DNA of 64,000 nt from Notamacropus eugenii (GCF_028372415.1 NC_092875.1:406797239-406861238), one strand, 5' to 3'; counted from the first letter of the stretch, positions 10,540-21,654 are shown. Notes: generated by a model not told the origin, from the sequence alone. Program-made: numbers and translations.

Positions 10540-13500
10540 TGTTGGGGGTGAGAGTGACTAAGTAATCAATTTCAAAACAGTACATATCAAATAAACTGTC
10601 TATAGTGAAACATGTTTGCACCATAGGACATGCTCAACAAAAAGTTGCTAATGCCAAATTAAATTATAAACCTAATAAAATTGCCTTTTCCATTGAGGTA
10701 ACACAAGATATTCTATCAGTTACTCTCCTCTAAGAAAACTGACTACACTAAATTAATTTTCATAAAAACCAAAGATGTTTCTGATATAACCTCATTAAAT
10801 AATAAATTTATGCCTTGGTTCCATAAACTACTGTAACATTGTCTAATCATTCCCATAACACTCTAACATGTTTCAAAAAGCATATATGAATATATAATTA
10901 GTAATAGGCAAATGACAAGCCCAAGTACTCCTCTACTTAGTTGCTTCAAGCTATGAAAAGGACTACAATTCTAGGCTGAAGAGCTTAGATCTTACACACC
11001 TGCCTCTTCTTATATATGTTCCAGTCATAGTCTATATGCCATGATTATAGAAAGTTACCATAAAAGGAAAAACAAGGACATAGGTATAGAAATGCTTCCC
11101 CCAGCTTGAGATTGATTCCAGGCAAGAGTCATATAGGCAGCCAATGGAATATCATAACCAGTCTTAAAATCAACCAAGTGGGAAATTTTTCCATTCAAAA
11201 AGAAATTTCTTATTGGGGAAATTGAGTTAGTAGAGTCGTACCTCAGCCCATGCCAAAAATCTCTCTCAGCTTTTCCTAGATACAGAACTCCACCTGCAGT
11301 TCACAGATGTCACCCTCATAGGACTGCTGGAATTATGGATCATTGGCTCAGTAGAATTCTTGATTTTCATACCTGGAATCAAACTCAGAATAATTTCAAG
11401 TACAGTCCCATAAGCCAGCGTCAAATAGCAAGTCTCACTAATCATGCTTAGAGCTGGATGTAAAACCGCTCATGTTGACATACTAAATAAACTTGTTAGT
11501 AAAAAGTGCTTAGCCTTCCAAAAATCATACAGTATTCTTTTCTGCAGCTTATCCTACCACCTTAGTTTAGCTCTTCCTGGTATAAAAACAACCAATAAAA
11601 TAATTATAATCTGTAATTTCACATAGATAATGAACACAGGACAGTTAAACAGAATCTCAAAGAAGAAACTAAGTCATTTGCATGATCATCTCTTAAGGAA
11701 TATTACCCCTTCAACAAAACAAAATCTCTTAGACTGAGGTCTGGTAAGATTAAGCTGGTTAAAGATGTAATGTCAGTACAGGTTATTCCAGAAATACCTT
11801 TATAATTCACAGTAAACATTCCTATACTATAAACAATCCCCCTCTCATCAAGAAATGTTTGTAAGGAAGGGAGAGAGTTCAGCCTTCTAAGTGGAGTAAT
11901 GTAGAAATTCTTTCACAGAGCTGCACAACTTTTATAAATGATAACCAAATAATTTCATATAAAAATTCCTCTTTACTATAAGCAAATCCAGAAGTTTCCA
12001 GTTTCTTAAATTATAGCACTTCATAATGTTAACCGTTTTCAAATGTTTTTATTTCTTTTAACAGTTCAAGTCATAATTAACAATATCCAGATTAGAAGAC
12101 AAGCTGCTTTCCTAATGACATATCTGCACAATATCATAAGCAAAATTGTGGATTTGAAACTTGAAACAAAACCCATGACCAGTCAGATTACTTCAATTCA
12201 ATTGAATGTATTTCCAAATTACCTTCCATAGCAAATCATCCATCGTATCTCTTGTGGCTCTAATAAAGCTGAACACATTTAGGTGAAACTTACTTCCTTT
12301 TACCAAGTTTCACAATACAGCCATGCACTAAATTTTCACTAATAGTACTAGGAAACAGCATACAGCTTTACCACTTTAGTTTCATAACTGTTATTATGTT
12401 AGCTTAAAGTATGTTGGGCGAAGTGTTGTAAGAGTATTGCTTTTTTTTTTTTTTTTTTTAGCTCAGGACAAAAGCCTTAAGGAGTTTGGTCTGATGCTGG
12501 CAGGGTTTAATCCAGCTCAAATTGTTGAGAGTTTTCACATAGAGAGTTAATGCTATAAATGGATCACTGAAAATCATCATAGCCAATATTTGCATAGAAC
12601 TAGATGTATAATAGGGTAAAACCTAAGATAAGAACTCTATAAACAAGAGCCTCTTAAAAACTATCCAGAAAGGTGGGTGGACAGGATTTAGATGCTTATC
12701 TAACTTTACTTGTTGCAGACTAAGATATTAAAGCTTCAGACATGTAATTTCTAGTCCTCAACTAAAACTAAATAAAAACATTTTAAATATCTATTGCACT
12801 TTGAAATGAACAGTTTCAAATATTTAATATCATTCTATTAACAACTTAATCTAAAACTCAAAAGAATACTGACCTAAAAAGAATTTAGTTTTACCAATAG
12901 TCCCAATCTGATGTGAAATCAATGGGGAGTATTATCTTTATGCATATTACAAATTGGTATACTGAGGTAAGTTGTTTTAAGATCAACGCAATTAGCAGAC
13001 TCCCAGATCCATGCATTTTTTAACCCTTTGTCTTAATGCCAAATAGTACAATAAATTCTGACTTACTGAAAGCATCTTATTAGGAGAGACATATTTGACT
13101 TAAAATGAAACCAGAATAAATTCAATTATACCTGAATCTATTTCCCAAATGGCATTGCACAGAATCTCAAGTTATAATTTCAATCATTTAGTATTATATG
13201 TTTCACAAAGCATTTCATATGATGGAGCCCACTATTTCCAGTTAACCCGCTGCCAAAGATTTAAAAGTGACAATTTGATATTAATTTAATTTACCCCAAT
13301 CATCTCACTTAAAAGCATATTTTAATTTACTTCAAACATAGGTTTTACCATTACTAATGGCAATGTTTAAAATTTTAGAAAAAATCCGTTGTTTTCAGTT
13401 TACTTATTAGCTCCCTATAACTTTTCTTTATTTACTTTCAAATCAAGCTGCAATGATATTATTTCAGTTTCCATAGTTTCACACAACCTTCCCGCTTCAA

Positions 13501-14955
13501 CAAAGCCAAAACTTCCCTCAAACCTTTCTTTCAACATCATTTCTTGTGCATACATCTCTCCCAGATCTGAAATCCCACACCTGTCTTATTTATTCCAATA
13601 GAATTCCACACTATTATTCTCTAATTTTTACTTTATTGAATTCCTCCATTTTTGTTAAACAAAACCAATGAGTTATTAAAGACTTTTACTTTATTTAGAA
13701 TCTAATCAGTTGCAATCCTGTTATTCCCTGAGATGGAAGCACCACAAATCTTAGTAATTATAAACATTTTAAAGCTTACAAGAAAATTTGATCTACTCCA
13801 AGCAGTTGCCCCAGGAGAAGAGCAGCCCATCCACCCACTCTGGATAGTGATGGGTGGCAGAGGAGCCTGGAGTGGGGGAAAGCATAAAGGCACAATGATG
13901 TCAAGGTGCATTGGGAGAAGTCCACCCCAGTTTCAGAGAAGATAAAAATGGGTAGCAGTCTCATATACTTTACAGTAAGATTTCAAAATTCAAAACACAC
14001 ACCAATTCAAAAGTTAGTGCTAAATTGATTTTTGTTTTACTCTAATTTGCAAAAATCCCAAGTATCCAATTAGATTTTTGAATCAAATCCTGTGTACCTT
14101 CTGGTTGGTCCTCAATTCACACAAATTTTCTCTTTTCCATAAGTTAACACTTAAACCTCCATTTGGTGGCCAAGAAGCCAGACAGTTCCCTAGATTCAAA
14201 TTGAACATTTTCTACAAACCTTAATTTTGGAGTTCAATTAAACCTGGATTTATTTCTGCTTTGTGTGGCAGAGAGGTTTATATAGTTCAGTGACCAATGT
14301 TATCAAAGGAAAGGGACATTCAAATTAATTGTTTGGGGAAGGGAAAGGGAGCATCTGAAAAAAAGAAGCCATGAAGTCCTGGTCTCAGACTGTTTCTTTT
14401 TCACTGTGGTTTTTGCTACTTTTAGTTTCCATTACATGTAAAAATTCTCAAAGGTGACTGAGGTTTAAACCTTTCATTTTGCACTATCGCTAGAACCAAA
14501 GGCAAGCACGATTATTACCACACCCTCCTCCTTCCCCAACAAGGTGAGAAGAAAAAATGTGGCTTGCTTTTTACTCACAGACACATAGGCACACACAGAA
14601 CACAGCACAAATGGCACTCCACAAAGATAGAAAAAAAGTACAAAACAAAAGTGGCGGCCATCCTTTCAGACAGACCTGTCAGAGTGGGCACATATGGTCC
14701 ATAATTACAAACCCCGCAGTCAATCCTTTTTAAGGAGACCTGTCAGAAGAGATCCAAAATTGTCTTTGGGTCTTTTAACAAATCCTTCATCAGAGAGCCA
14801 GGAGCTCAACTGAAAAAGAGACCCAGAGATCAGGAATTTAACAAGATCACTTACACAAATCAAACCACTAAGTCAAGTCTGAACTGAACCCAAAGGGCCC
14901 CTGCTGGTACCTGTGCAAGGTTGAAACTGGTGACCAGCTGGGCAGGAGTCTTGAA
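10540..14955 (-). mobile_element. Internal region of an ERV-L-like provirus (decayed, minus strand)
   Basis: This region is inferred from the LTR and primer site immediately to the right (14956-15316). Minus-strand transcription would run from there leftwards. The 4.4 kb is uniformly AT-rich and free of the SINEs that crowd neighbouring DNA, which fits one block inserted together. I can read no gag, protease or reverse transcriptase motif on either strand, so the element is either non-autonomous (MaLR-like) or too decayed. No second LTR is recognised at the left end, so the left boundary near 10540 is a guess. Confidence 0.4.
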
Positions 14956-14973
14956 ATCCCACTTCTGACACCA
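14956..14973 (-). promoter_or_regulatory. tRNA-Leu primer binding site
   Basis: Read on the plus strand, this 18-mer equals the 3' end of a leucine tRNA including CCA (...CCCACTTCTGACACCA). On the minus strand it therefore pairs with tRNA-Leu, directly adjacent to an LTR that ends in CA. Use of tRNA-Leu is the defining trait of the ERV-L group. Confidence 0.85.
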
Positions 14974-15316
14974 TGTGTCAACCTAAAATAAAAAAGACTG
15001 CCAAAGTAGCCAAACCTAGAATCTTTAATCAAGGCAAGGAAATTACAATTAGAGACACTACGTAGCACAGACGCCCAAGAGAAGCAGAGGGGGCAGGCTT
15101 TAAATAACCACAGGGAGGGAGTCTCTGGGAAGGCAAACCTCAGGAATCTTTTACATAAGATATTTTGCATAACAACTGAAAATCCATAGAGAAATCTGGG
15201 GAGAACATTATAATGGAACTGGGCTCCAGGTACAGCAACAGGGAAACTTACTTTGGACATGTTCAATCACGGGGTTAGATGGGGTCAAAGTCTAGTAGCC
15301 CCTTCTGATGTCTGCA
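14974..15316 (-). mobile_element. 5' LTR of the ERV-L-like element (minus strand)
   Basis: On the minus strand it starts TGCAGACATCAG and ends GGTTGACACA, giving TG...CA termini over 343 bp. It has a TATA-like TTATTTAAA (15099-15107), an ATTAAA polyadenylation signal (15024-15029) and a T-rich U5 before the end, in the expected order and spacing. It abuts the primer site, which makes it a 5' LTR, not a solo LTR. The 132-residue minus frame at 14868-15266 runs across LTR and leader and is not a gene. Confidence 0.82.
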
Positions 15317-15321
15317 TTCAA

Positions 15322-15411
15322 TAATATGTATACAAACCCATATCTATGTTTATGTACGTATGGGTATGAATGTGTGTGTGCACATGTATGTATGTGTGTA
15401 TGGGTATAAAA
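15322..15411. repeat. (TATG)n-rich simple repeat
   Basis: Degenerate TATG/TGTG alternation just outside the LTR. Confidence 0.9.
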
Positions 15412-15926
15412 TCCAGACAACTCTGTTGTCTAGGAGAGAAAAAGCAAACTAGAACTGGAGAAGGTGATGAGTGATGAGGTGTCTTCTAAAGGAAGATAAG
15501 TTTCTGTGAGTACATGAAGATGGAATGAATATGAGAAAGAGAATGCAGGGGAGCTTGTTAATAATAGATTAGGTATTCCATACCCCAAAAATATTAGTGG
15601 GGTACGAAAAAGGGCAGAGACTAGGAAAGGAGAGTACTCAGTCAGATGAGGATGAGACTGCAGGGAGCTATCATATAGGAAATAAGTTTTCACCTTGGTA
15701 GAGGTCAATTCTAAATCAAAAGAATTAAGAGATGGAGGTTGGCTGGCCAAAAGACAGACAAGTACCTATTAATTGGAGTTCCTCTGTAGAAAACTATTCC
15801 CTATAACAAAGGGAGGGAAAGTTCTGAAAACAATTTGAAATTTTGTCTGAACAGTCACTAAATTATACTTACCCTTTGACTTATTAATACCATTAATGAA
15901 TACCCCAGATTGTACAATACCTAGTT
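15412..15926. other. Unassigned sequence
   Basis: Purine-rich on the plus strand between the simple repeat and a SINE. The long minus frame at 15430-15750 reflects that skew. A weak resemblance to the purine-rich dispersed repeat is possible; no gene is seen. Confidence 0.5.
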
Positions 15927-16175
15927 GGCAGCTAGGTGACACAGTGGTTAGAGCACGAGGCCTGGAAGCAGGAAGATTCATCTTCTTAAATTCAAATCTG
16001 GCCTCAGACACTTACTAGCTGTGTGACCCTGTGCAAGACACTTAACCATGTTTGCTTCATCTATGAAATGAGCTGGAGAAGGAAATGGCAAACCACTCCA
16101 GTATTTTTGCCAAGAAAATCTCAAATGGGGCCGTGAAGAGTCAGACATGACTGAAAAATAACTCAACAGCAACAA
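15927..16175 (+). mobile_element. Full-length tRNA/CORE SINE with RTE-like tail
   Basis: The head is GGCAGCTAGGTGACACAGTGG with tRNA-like A- and B-box wording (GGTTAGAGCA, TTCAAATCTGG). The CORE part is TAGCTGTGTGACCCTG...CAAG and the tail is GAGCTGGAGAAGGAAATGG...CCAAGAAAATC...AAGAGTCAGACATGACTG. The tail resembles the 3' end of RTE/BovB LINEs, which explains mobilisation in trans. It ends in an AACAGCAACAA simple tail and is among the most complete copies in the window. Confidence 0.88.
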
Positions 16176-16484
16176 TGCCTAATAAGAAGGAAGGACTTTT
16201 GTAGAAGTTATTAGCAGTCCAGAATACTGGGTGGTGAATACCTCCTTTGATCTTGAGCTGCAGGAAGGGACAAGTTTTCCTTCAGCAGGTGGAGGTAGGC
16301 ACAGTAGATAACAAGGTGGGAGGGTTCCTTGTGCCTCCCAAGGGAGAATGGTACAACTCTGAGTATTTCATTTGAAAGAGGCGTTTGTTGCCCAGCCCCA
16401 CCTGATACCATTACCATATCTTTGTTAGCTAGGGACCTTCATAGTGGGTGAAGAGAGAGGTTTCCTTTTAATTACTTAATCGAG

Positions 16485-16720
16485 TTTTGTTTCAGGCCTA
16501 GAATCAGGAAGACCTGAGTTTGAATTTGTCCTCACACGCTCACTGGCTGTGTGACCCTTGGTTACTTCACCTCTGTTTGCCTCAGTTTCCTTATCTGTGA
16601 TGAAATAGGGTTAATAATAGCATCTTCCTCCCAGGGTTATTGGGAAGATCAAATGAGATAGTCTTTGTAAAGTCCTAGCACGTAGTAAGTGCTATGTAAA
16701 TGTTAGTTATCATTGTTAGA
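16485..16720 (+). mobile_element. MIR/CORE-type SINE
   Basis: GAATCAGGAAGACCTGAG, CTGGCTGTGTGACCC, TGCCTCAGTTTCCTTATC, then the MIR-like tail (GGGTTAATAATAGCATC, CAAATGAGATAG, TGTAAAGTCCTAGCAC, GTAAGTGCTATGTAAATG). It shares its head with the RTE-tailed SINE but has a different 3' part. Confidence 0.82.
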
Positions 16721-16779
16721 ATCATCATTACAAGTCCAACTAGGATAAGAAATGTTAGAAACTCTAAACTTTGACCACT

Positions 16780-17530
16780 ATCAATGATTGGAGCACCACC
16801 ATGGCAAAGCAAGGACACTATCTGCAAGACAGATAAATACAGCACGCAGGAGGGCGGCTGGCACAGGTTTGATCTGGTCAGACAGGAAAGACACTAAGAA
16901 CGGGTTAAAAATCTTACTTTATTCTAGTCTAGTTTTCTCAGGGGGTTGCCGATAATGGGAGCACAACTCCTACAGCAGGGACCTTTCTGCAGGAACCACC
17001 AAGAAGAGGGGGCGATTATCCCTACTTCTCGATGGGGTCAGTGGAGACAGGTACACTCCCCTAAAACCCCTCAAGCCTCAATGGGGGTCAGTTGAGGCAA
17101 ACACAAATTTCCCCCCAAGTCTTGATGGGGGCCTCTCAAGGCACACACAGCATTCCAGCTTGTACATTCAACCTTAAGGGTTCCTCATTCACTGACCAGT
17201 GCCCATGTGCTTTATAGGGCATCAGATAAAGAAAGCATATTGCCAGTCATAGCCTCCCAAGTTTACATCACCTCATTCCTGTATCTCCCAATGCAGTCGC
17301 AGTTAAGCACAAATGTTTGTATTATTTATCATTATATAATGCCACACAAGTGTGGTGGAGTTGTTTTGAACCATAATCAGGAGAACTCATATCTCATACC
17401 TGGGAACAAGATATTGTTATGGCTATGGATCCTGGGAAAATAAACTCTAAGAAATAATAACAAAAATACACTTTATACACACTAAAACCCACTTTACTTA
17501 CTATCCTCTCCCAGCAGCCTACTCCATCCT
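16780..17530 (-). mobile_element. Probable solo LTR, minus strand
   Basis: On the minus strand there is a TATAAA (17211-17216) and, about 290 bp downstream, an AATAAA (16918-16923), followed by a U5-like stretch ending near CTCCA at 16790. The start lies near TGTCAGGATGG or slightly outside at 17540-17550. The middle (17006-17160) contains three diverged copies of a unit of about 45 bp with CAATGGGGGTCAG-like cores, a feature often seen in retroviral U3/R enhancer repeats. No primer site or matched short duplication is clear, so the boundaries are approximate. Confidence 0.55.
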
Positions 17531-18250
17531 GACACCCTGTTTGGTGTCATTTATATGTTGAGTTTTGGGTTTCTCAGTTATTTTTATGAAGTTGTGGTCC
17601 ATTTCCTAACTTAGATTGTCAGAGAAGCAAATTTGGATTTAACCAAATTGACCCTTTTCCTGGGGAGAGCTGCTGTTCTTAGAGGTTATTTCTTTTTGGC
17701 TCATTCAATGAAATAAGAGAAGGGTCACCACATCCCCAGTTTAGTTTTCTAACCACTATTGTCTGTCAGGTAGCCTAGCTCAGAGCAGGAGCTGTTGGGC
17801 AGGAACTTAACAGAGTCTGTCATAAAGAAAAAAGAAATACTTCCCTCAATTCACCAGCAAATATAAAAATTTTTAAAGAGAATGAGAACATATTCCACAT
17901 ACTCTCTTTCTAAAAGAAAGGAATGTAAATCTTGAGTTTATAAACACAACTAAACCTTAGTTAAGGGAAATAGAGAGGGAAAAAAAGAGAGAAAGAACTG
18001 GAAAAACAGTTTGGTCTAGAGTAGGAGAGTCTAGTATCTTGTGGCCATACTTTCTTCCCCTTGGTGTGCACACCTATGCCCCAGTAGTACCTACTCTTCT
18101 TATGGCTGGCCAAAGTCAGCATCCCAGAGTCCTGTTATGCAACAGAAATTCTTACAATGCCACTGGCTTTCCTATCTCTCAGACTTCGCTTTGCCACCAA
18201 AAGGTCTTCTTTTCTATCCTCAAATTTTTTTAGGTCTGGGACTGCATTTT
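17531..18250. other. Unassigned sequence
   Basis: No gene and no repeat recognised with confidence. The overlapping plus frames at 18039-18259 start in unique sequence and show no family similarity. Confidence 0.5.
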
Positions 18251-18253
18251 TTG

Positions 18254-18491
18254 TTTTAGTTTAGTCATTTTTCAGTCATATCTGACTCTCTGTGACCTCG
18301 TTTGGGATTTTCTTGGCAAAGATACTGGAGTGGTTTGCTATTTCCTTCTCCAGTTCATTTGATAGATGAGGAAACTGAGGCAGATAAGGTTAAGTGACTT
18401 GCCCAGAGTCACACAGCTAGTGTCTGAAGCCATATTTGAACTCAGGAAGATGAGTCTTCCTAACTCCAGGGCTAGCACTATCCACTGTGTC
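18254..18491 (-). mobile_element. RTE-tailed SINE, minus strand
   Basis: Starts with the reversed tail (TCAGTCATATCTGACTCTC, TTTCTTGGCAAAGATACTGG), then GAGGAAACTGAGGCAG, CAGAGTCACACAGCTAG and the tRNA-like head remnant CACTATCCACTGTGT. Confidence 0.88.
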
Positions 18492-18493
18492 AA

Positions 18494-18752
18494 TAGCTAA
18501 TATGTAGATAACACTTACTATGTGCCAGGCACTGTGCTATGTGTTTTACAAGTATGTAAATACAAGTATTTACAAGAATTATCTCATTTGATTCTCAAAA
18601 CTAACCTGAGAGGCTAAATTACAAGTGGAGAAACTGAGGCAAACAGTGAAATGACTTGCCCAGAATCACACAGTCGGAAAGAGTCTGAGTCCATAACTGA
18701 ACACAAATCTTCTGGACTCCAGGCTCGGTGCTCTATCCATTGTGCCACCTGT
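18494..18752 (-). mobile_element. MIR/CORE-type SINE, minus strand
   Basis: TGTGCCAGGCACTGTGC, ATCTCATTTGATTCTC, GAGAAACTGAGGCAAAC, CCAGAATCACACAG and GTGCTCTATCCATTGTGCC in minus-strand order. It abuts the previous SINE with almost no gap. Confidence 0.82.
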
Positions 18753-18776
18753 GCCCTAGGAGAAGGGGAGGGATGT

Positions 18777-19075
18777 ATAATAATAATTCACTTTTATACA
18801 GTGCTTAAAAACTTTCAGTTGTTGTTGTTCAGGTCTGGCACTCTATCCGATGCCCAAAGGCTTATAAAGTGGTTTACAAATATTATCTCATTTTATCTTC
18901 GCAGCAACCCTGAGAAGGAAGTGGTATTATTAATCTCATTTTATAGATGGGGAAGCTGAGGCCAACAGAAGGTTAAGCCCATGGTCACAGCTAATAAGTG
19001 ACTGAGCCTGGATTTGAACTCTGGTGTTCCTGGCTCCAGCTCCAGTGCTGTAGACTTTGAGCCATCTAATGTCCC
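18777..19075 (-). mobile_element. MIR/CORE-type SINE, minus strand, interrupted
   Basis: Reversed MIR-like tail (TTTACAAATATTATCTC, AGCAACCCTGAGAAGG), GGGGAAGCTGAGGCC and TGGATTTGAACTCTGG, then a head remnant. At 18818-18860 a short GTTGTTGTTCAGG + CACTCTATCCGATG piece looks like the two ends of a deleted RTE-tailed SINE inserted into it. Confidence 0.7.
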
Positions 19076-19237
19076 TGTACATGGAAATGAAGGTGATATA
19101 AAAACAAAAACTATGGTTAGGGCTTGGACCTACATGATTTCATTTGGAAAAGTGAACTCGCCACTCCCTCTACCAATGTAAATCAATACTGTAAAGTCTT
19201 CTTAAACTGACTTAGCGTGGTATTCTTAGGGATACTG

Positions 19238-19500
19238 AGAGATTATCAATCAATGTACAATCATTTATTAAGTGCCTACTTTGTGCCAGGCTTGGGAGGC
19301 CAACAAAGCCCCATAGGAAGGCAAAAACATTTCCCTGCCCTCAAAGAGTTCATATTCTAGTGGAGCCGTGCAAGATGTGGACAGTATTGATCCTAGAAGG
19401 ATTTGCCAAAGGTCACGTGGCCTGTCCAGGTCATTCATAGGCAAGACTTCAATCCCGGTCTTCCTGACCCTGAGGCCAAGTCTCTAGGCACTATGTCCTG
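19238..19500 (+). repeat. TTTATTAAG-type repeat followed by a short MIR-like piece
   Basis: CATTTATTAAGTGCCTACTT, TTGTGCCAGGCTTGGG and CCCTGCCCTCAAAGAGTTC match the family at 4738. From about 19405 the sequence reads GGTCACGTGGCC...AGACTTCAATCCCGG...CCTGA, a diverged SINE piece. Confidence 0.55.
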
Positions 19501-19609
19501 TTGGCACCAAGAAACACAATATATCAATGAAAGAAAGTTTAAAGCTGAAAGGAAATGGGGAGAGGTTAAGGAAACCCTGGGGGGGGCATGGGGGGGCTGA
19601 GGTAGGGTA

Positions 19610-20117
19610 GAATGACTAATAAGCTGTGCTGAGCAAGAGGTGAAGGGAATGCAGGGGATGCCATTGAGTGGAAGACGTTTAGTGAAGACTTCTCAGATTG
19701 TAATTCTTCTCCCAGGGGTGAGGTAAGACCGAGAGGCTCAAGGTTACGATATTTTTAGAGTGGAATAATTTCACATAAGGATATAAAACTGTGTAGTGCA
19801 TTAGGGTCTCAGTGATTGGATAAAGTTTACCTAATTCTTCAATGTCTTCATTTCAAAAGGCATTGGTTAGATTTCACGTCTAGAATGTAAGATCATATTC
19901 TCAGCCAATGAGGATAATGGTCAGTGGAGGGAGGTGGGTCTTGCCTTAGGGTCTATATAAATCGCTGCTTCTCCTTTGTCTTCGGCTTTTCCTGCTCCAG
20001 GTGAACTGGTACAGGAATTGCCCGATTCTCAAGAATCTAATAAATAAATCTTTCTGTCATCACTTTGAGAGGCCTCTGAGTCATTAATTTAAGTAGGGAT
20101 CCGAGCCATCCCACACA
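19610..20117 (+). mobile_element. Solo LTR, plus strand
   Basis: CCAAT box in both orientations (GATTGGATAAAG near 19816; AGCCAATGAGG near 19900), TATATAA at 19954-19960, a cap-site region, AATAAATAAA at about 20036-20047, and an end ...TAGGGATCCGAGCC...CACACCA by about 20117. This is the promoter/polyadenylation order of an LTR. No internal retroviral region or primer site follows; an L1 fragment begins at once, so it is solo or truncated. The 5' edge is uncertain. Confidence 0.68.
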
Positions 20118-20756
20118 CCATCAACTAGGGAATGACTGAACAAGTTGTGATATATGGTTATGATGGAATGCTACTGTGCTATAAGAAACGATGAGCTCAG
20201 TGATTTTCAGAAAAACATGGAGACTTGCACAAAATAATGAAGAGTGTGAAATGAGCAGAACCGAATATACAGTGACAGCAATCTTGTTATAAGAACTACT
20301 TGGAGCAACTAAGTTATTTTGACTATTATAAATACTCAGATTAACTATAAAGGACATATGAAGAAAGACGCTATCTACATCCAGAGAGAGAAATGATAAA
20401 TAGAAGTATGTACAGAATAATTTTACATATACATACACATGTAAATATAAATACATACAGTATATATGTATCTATGCATATGTGTGTTATGTGTATGTAT
20501 GTATGTATATACACACACATATTTATTTGTGTCTAATGGTAGCCACTCTGGGGGAGGGTGTGGAGGGAGGAGGAAGGAAGTTAAAAAAAAGGAAATTGAC
20601 ATTAATTTGTTGTATAGTTAAAAGAAATAGCAAGTTGTATGTACTGGATTTGCAGTTTCGTGTGCTATTATTTTTTTGTTGTTGTTATACTGTGTTATGG
20701 AAATGCTTGTTTTGTTCCATACATCAAAATAATTAGTTTTTGTTTTTTTAAAGAGG
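20118..20756 (+). mobile_element. L1 ORF2 C-terminus and 3' UTR, plus strand
   Basis: CATCAACTAGGGAATGACTG, GTGATATATGG, GGAATGCTACTGTGCTAT and GAAATGAGCAGAACC are the reading-frame tail of marsupial L1 ORF2, with stops and frameshifts. An AT-rich 3' UTR follows with an inserted or expanded ATAC/GTAT microsatellite (20425-20523). It ends in a T-rich/A-poor terminus near 20756. Confidence 0.8.
20425..20523. repeat. (ATAC)n/(GTAT)n simple repeat
   Basis: Alternating TACATAC, TATGTATG and TATACACACACA units inside the L1 3' UTR. ORFs across it are meaningless. Confidence 0.9.
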
Positions 20757-20929
20757 TCCCAGTGAGGGTGAGGAGACATGGGAGATGGCTTGTGGGAAGG
20801 CGGAGGGCGGGGCAGCACATAAGCCTGTTCCCTTGACTGTAGAAGCTCATGAAGAGCCATGTGAAAGGAGCTGAGAGCTTGGGCCGGAGCCAGCTTGTGA
20901 AGGGCAGTGGGACTGGGAAAGGCGACAAA

Positions 20930-21012
20930 CATCTAATTGTAGAAAACTCTCCTGTCCAAATTAAATTCAGCTCAGGGTCAGCCGAGGGCCAGAGGTTCCC
21001 CACCCCTAGTCT
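20930..21012 (+). mobile_element. Possible hAT MITE end (OposCharlie-like)
   Basis: GGGCCAGAGGTTCCCCACCCCTAG is the terminal wording of the hAT MITE family seen complete at 47118-47325. Only one end is recognisable; the opposite terminus is not found nearby. Confidence 0.4.
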
Positions 21013-21059
21013 AGCTAAAAATACAAGTTCTAGGACTAATACATTTTGAATTTTGCTTC

Positions 21060-21420
21060 CCGTGGCTGTTTCTATAAGGATCTGATCTAAATAAATCCTT
21101 TAGTCAACCCAGAGGCCGCCGTGAAACTGCCCTGTGTTTTCTCCTTTTGTTTGATTTGATCCCTTCTGAACAGCTTTTCTGTCAGCTTCCTTGTTCACAA
21201 GCGACTTTTAGCTGAATGAGCTGGAGGAGGCCCGTCGGCAGATTTGGTAAAGTCAGCATAAAAGGAGCCTTTCAGCTGTTTGGGGAGGGCCAGGCTGAGG
21301 CTGGGAAGGGTCGGAAGCTCTTTACATGCCTGAGACCCTCCCAGTCATTCCATCAAAAAATAGAACACCCTAAACCCTGCTTAGGACAGCTGCCCTGACC
21401 AGAGCGGACAGAAATGGAAC
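21060..21420. other. Unique, moderately GC-rich block (candidate conserved non-coding element)
   Basis: It is free of recognised repeats and has balanced composition with several CpGs, which is unusual in this AT-rich window. It contains TTTGATTTGATCC, AATGAGCTGGAGGAGG and GCATAAAAGGAGCC. The 60-codon plus frame at 21216-21398 has no family similarity. Conservation is inferred only. Confidence 0.3.
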
Positions 21421-21654
21421 ACAAGGAGATGCTTTGACAACAGATAATAGAGTGACTACACCCGGGGCATTGTCCTGATTCCCATTAGCTCAGTAACTAA
21501 TACTTGATTCTGGAACTGAAGATGTCTCCCTGGACCAGGCGTAAAATTTTCCCTGGTGAGGTCTTGATTCTGGCTCCTCAATTCTTTCCTACGGTGGGAG
21601 ATCGCTTGATGATGTTAACATTGTGATAAGATATAAATTCGCCCCTCAGCACTC

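Noticed and set aside
14868..15266. 132-codon minus-strand frame
   Set aside because: It runs through the ERV leader, primer site and LTR, which are non-coding.
15927..16175. Functional tRNA gene
   Set aside because: A- and B-box wording is present but the sequence does not fold as a full cloverleaf and continues into CORE and RTE-like SINE parts.
21216..21398. Possible short coding exon
   Set aside because: No splice acceptor/donor pair in frame and no recognisable family; kept only as a conserved-element candidate.
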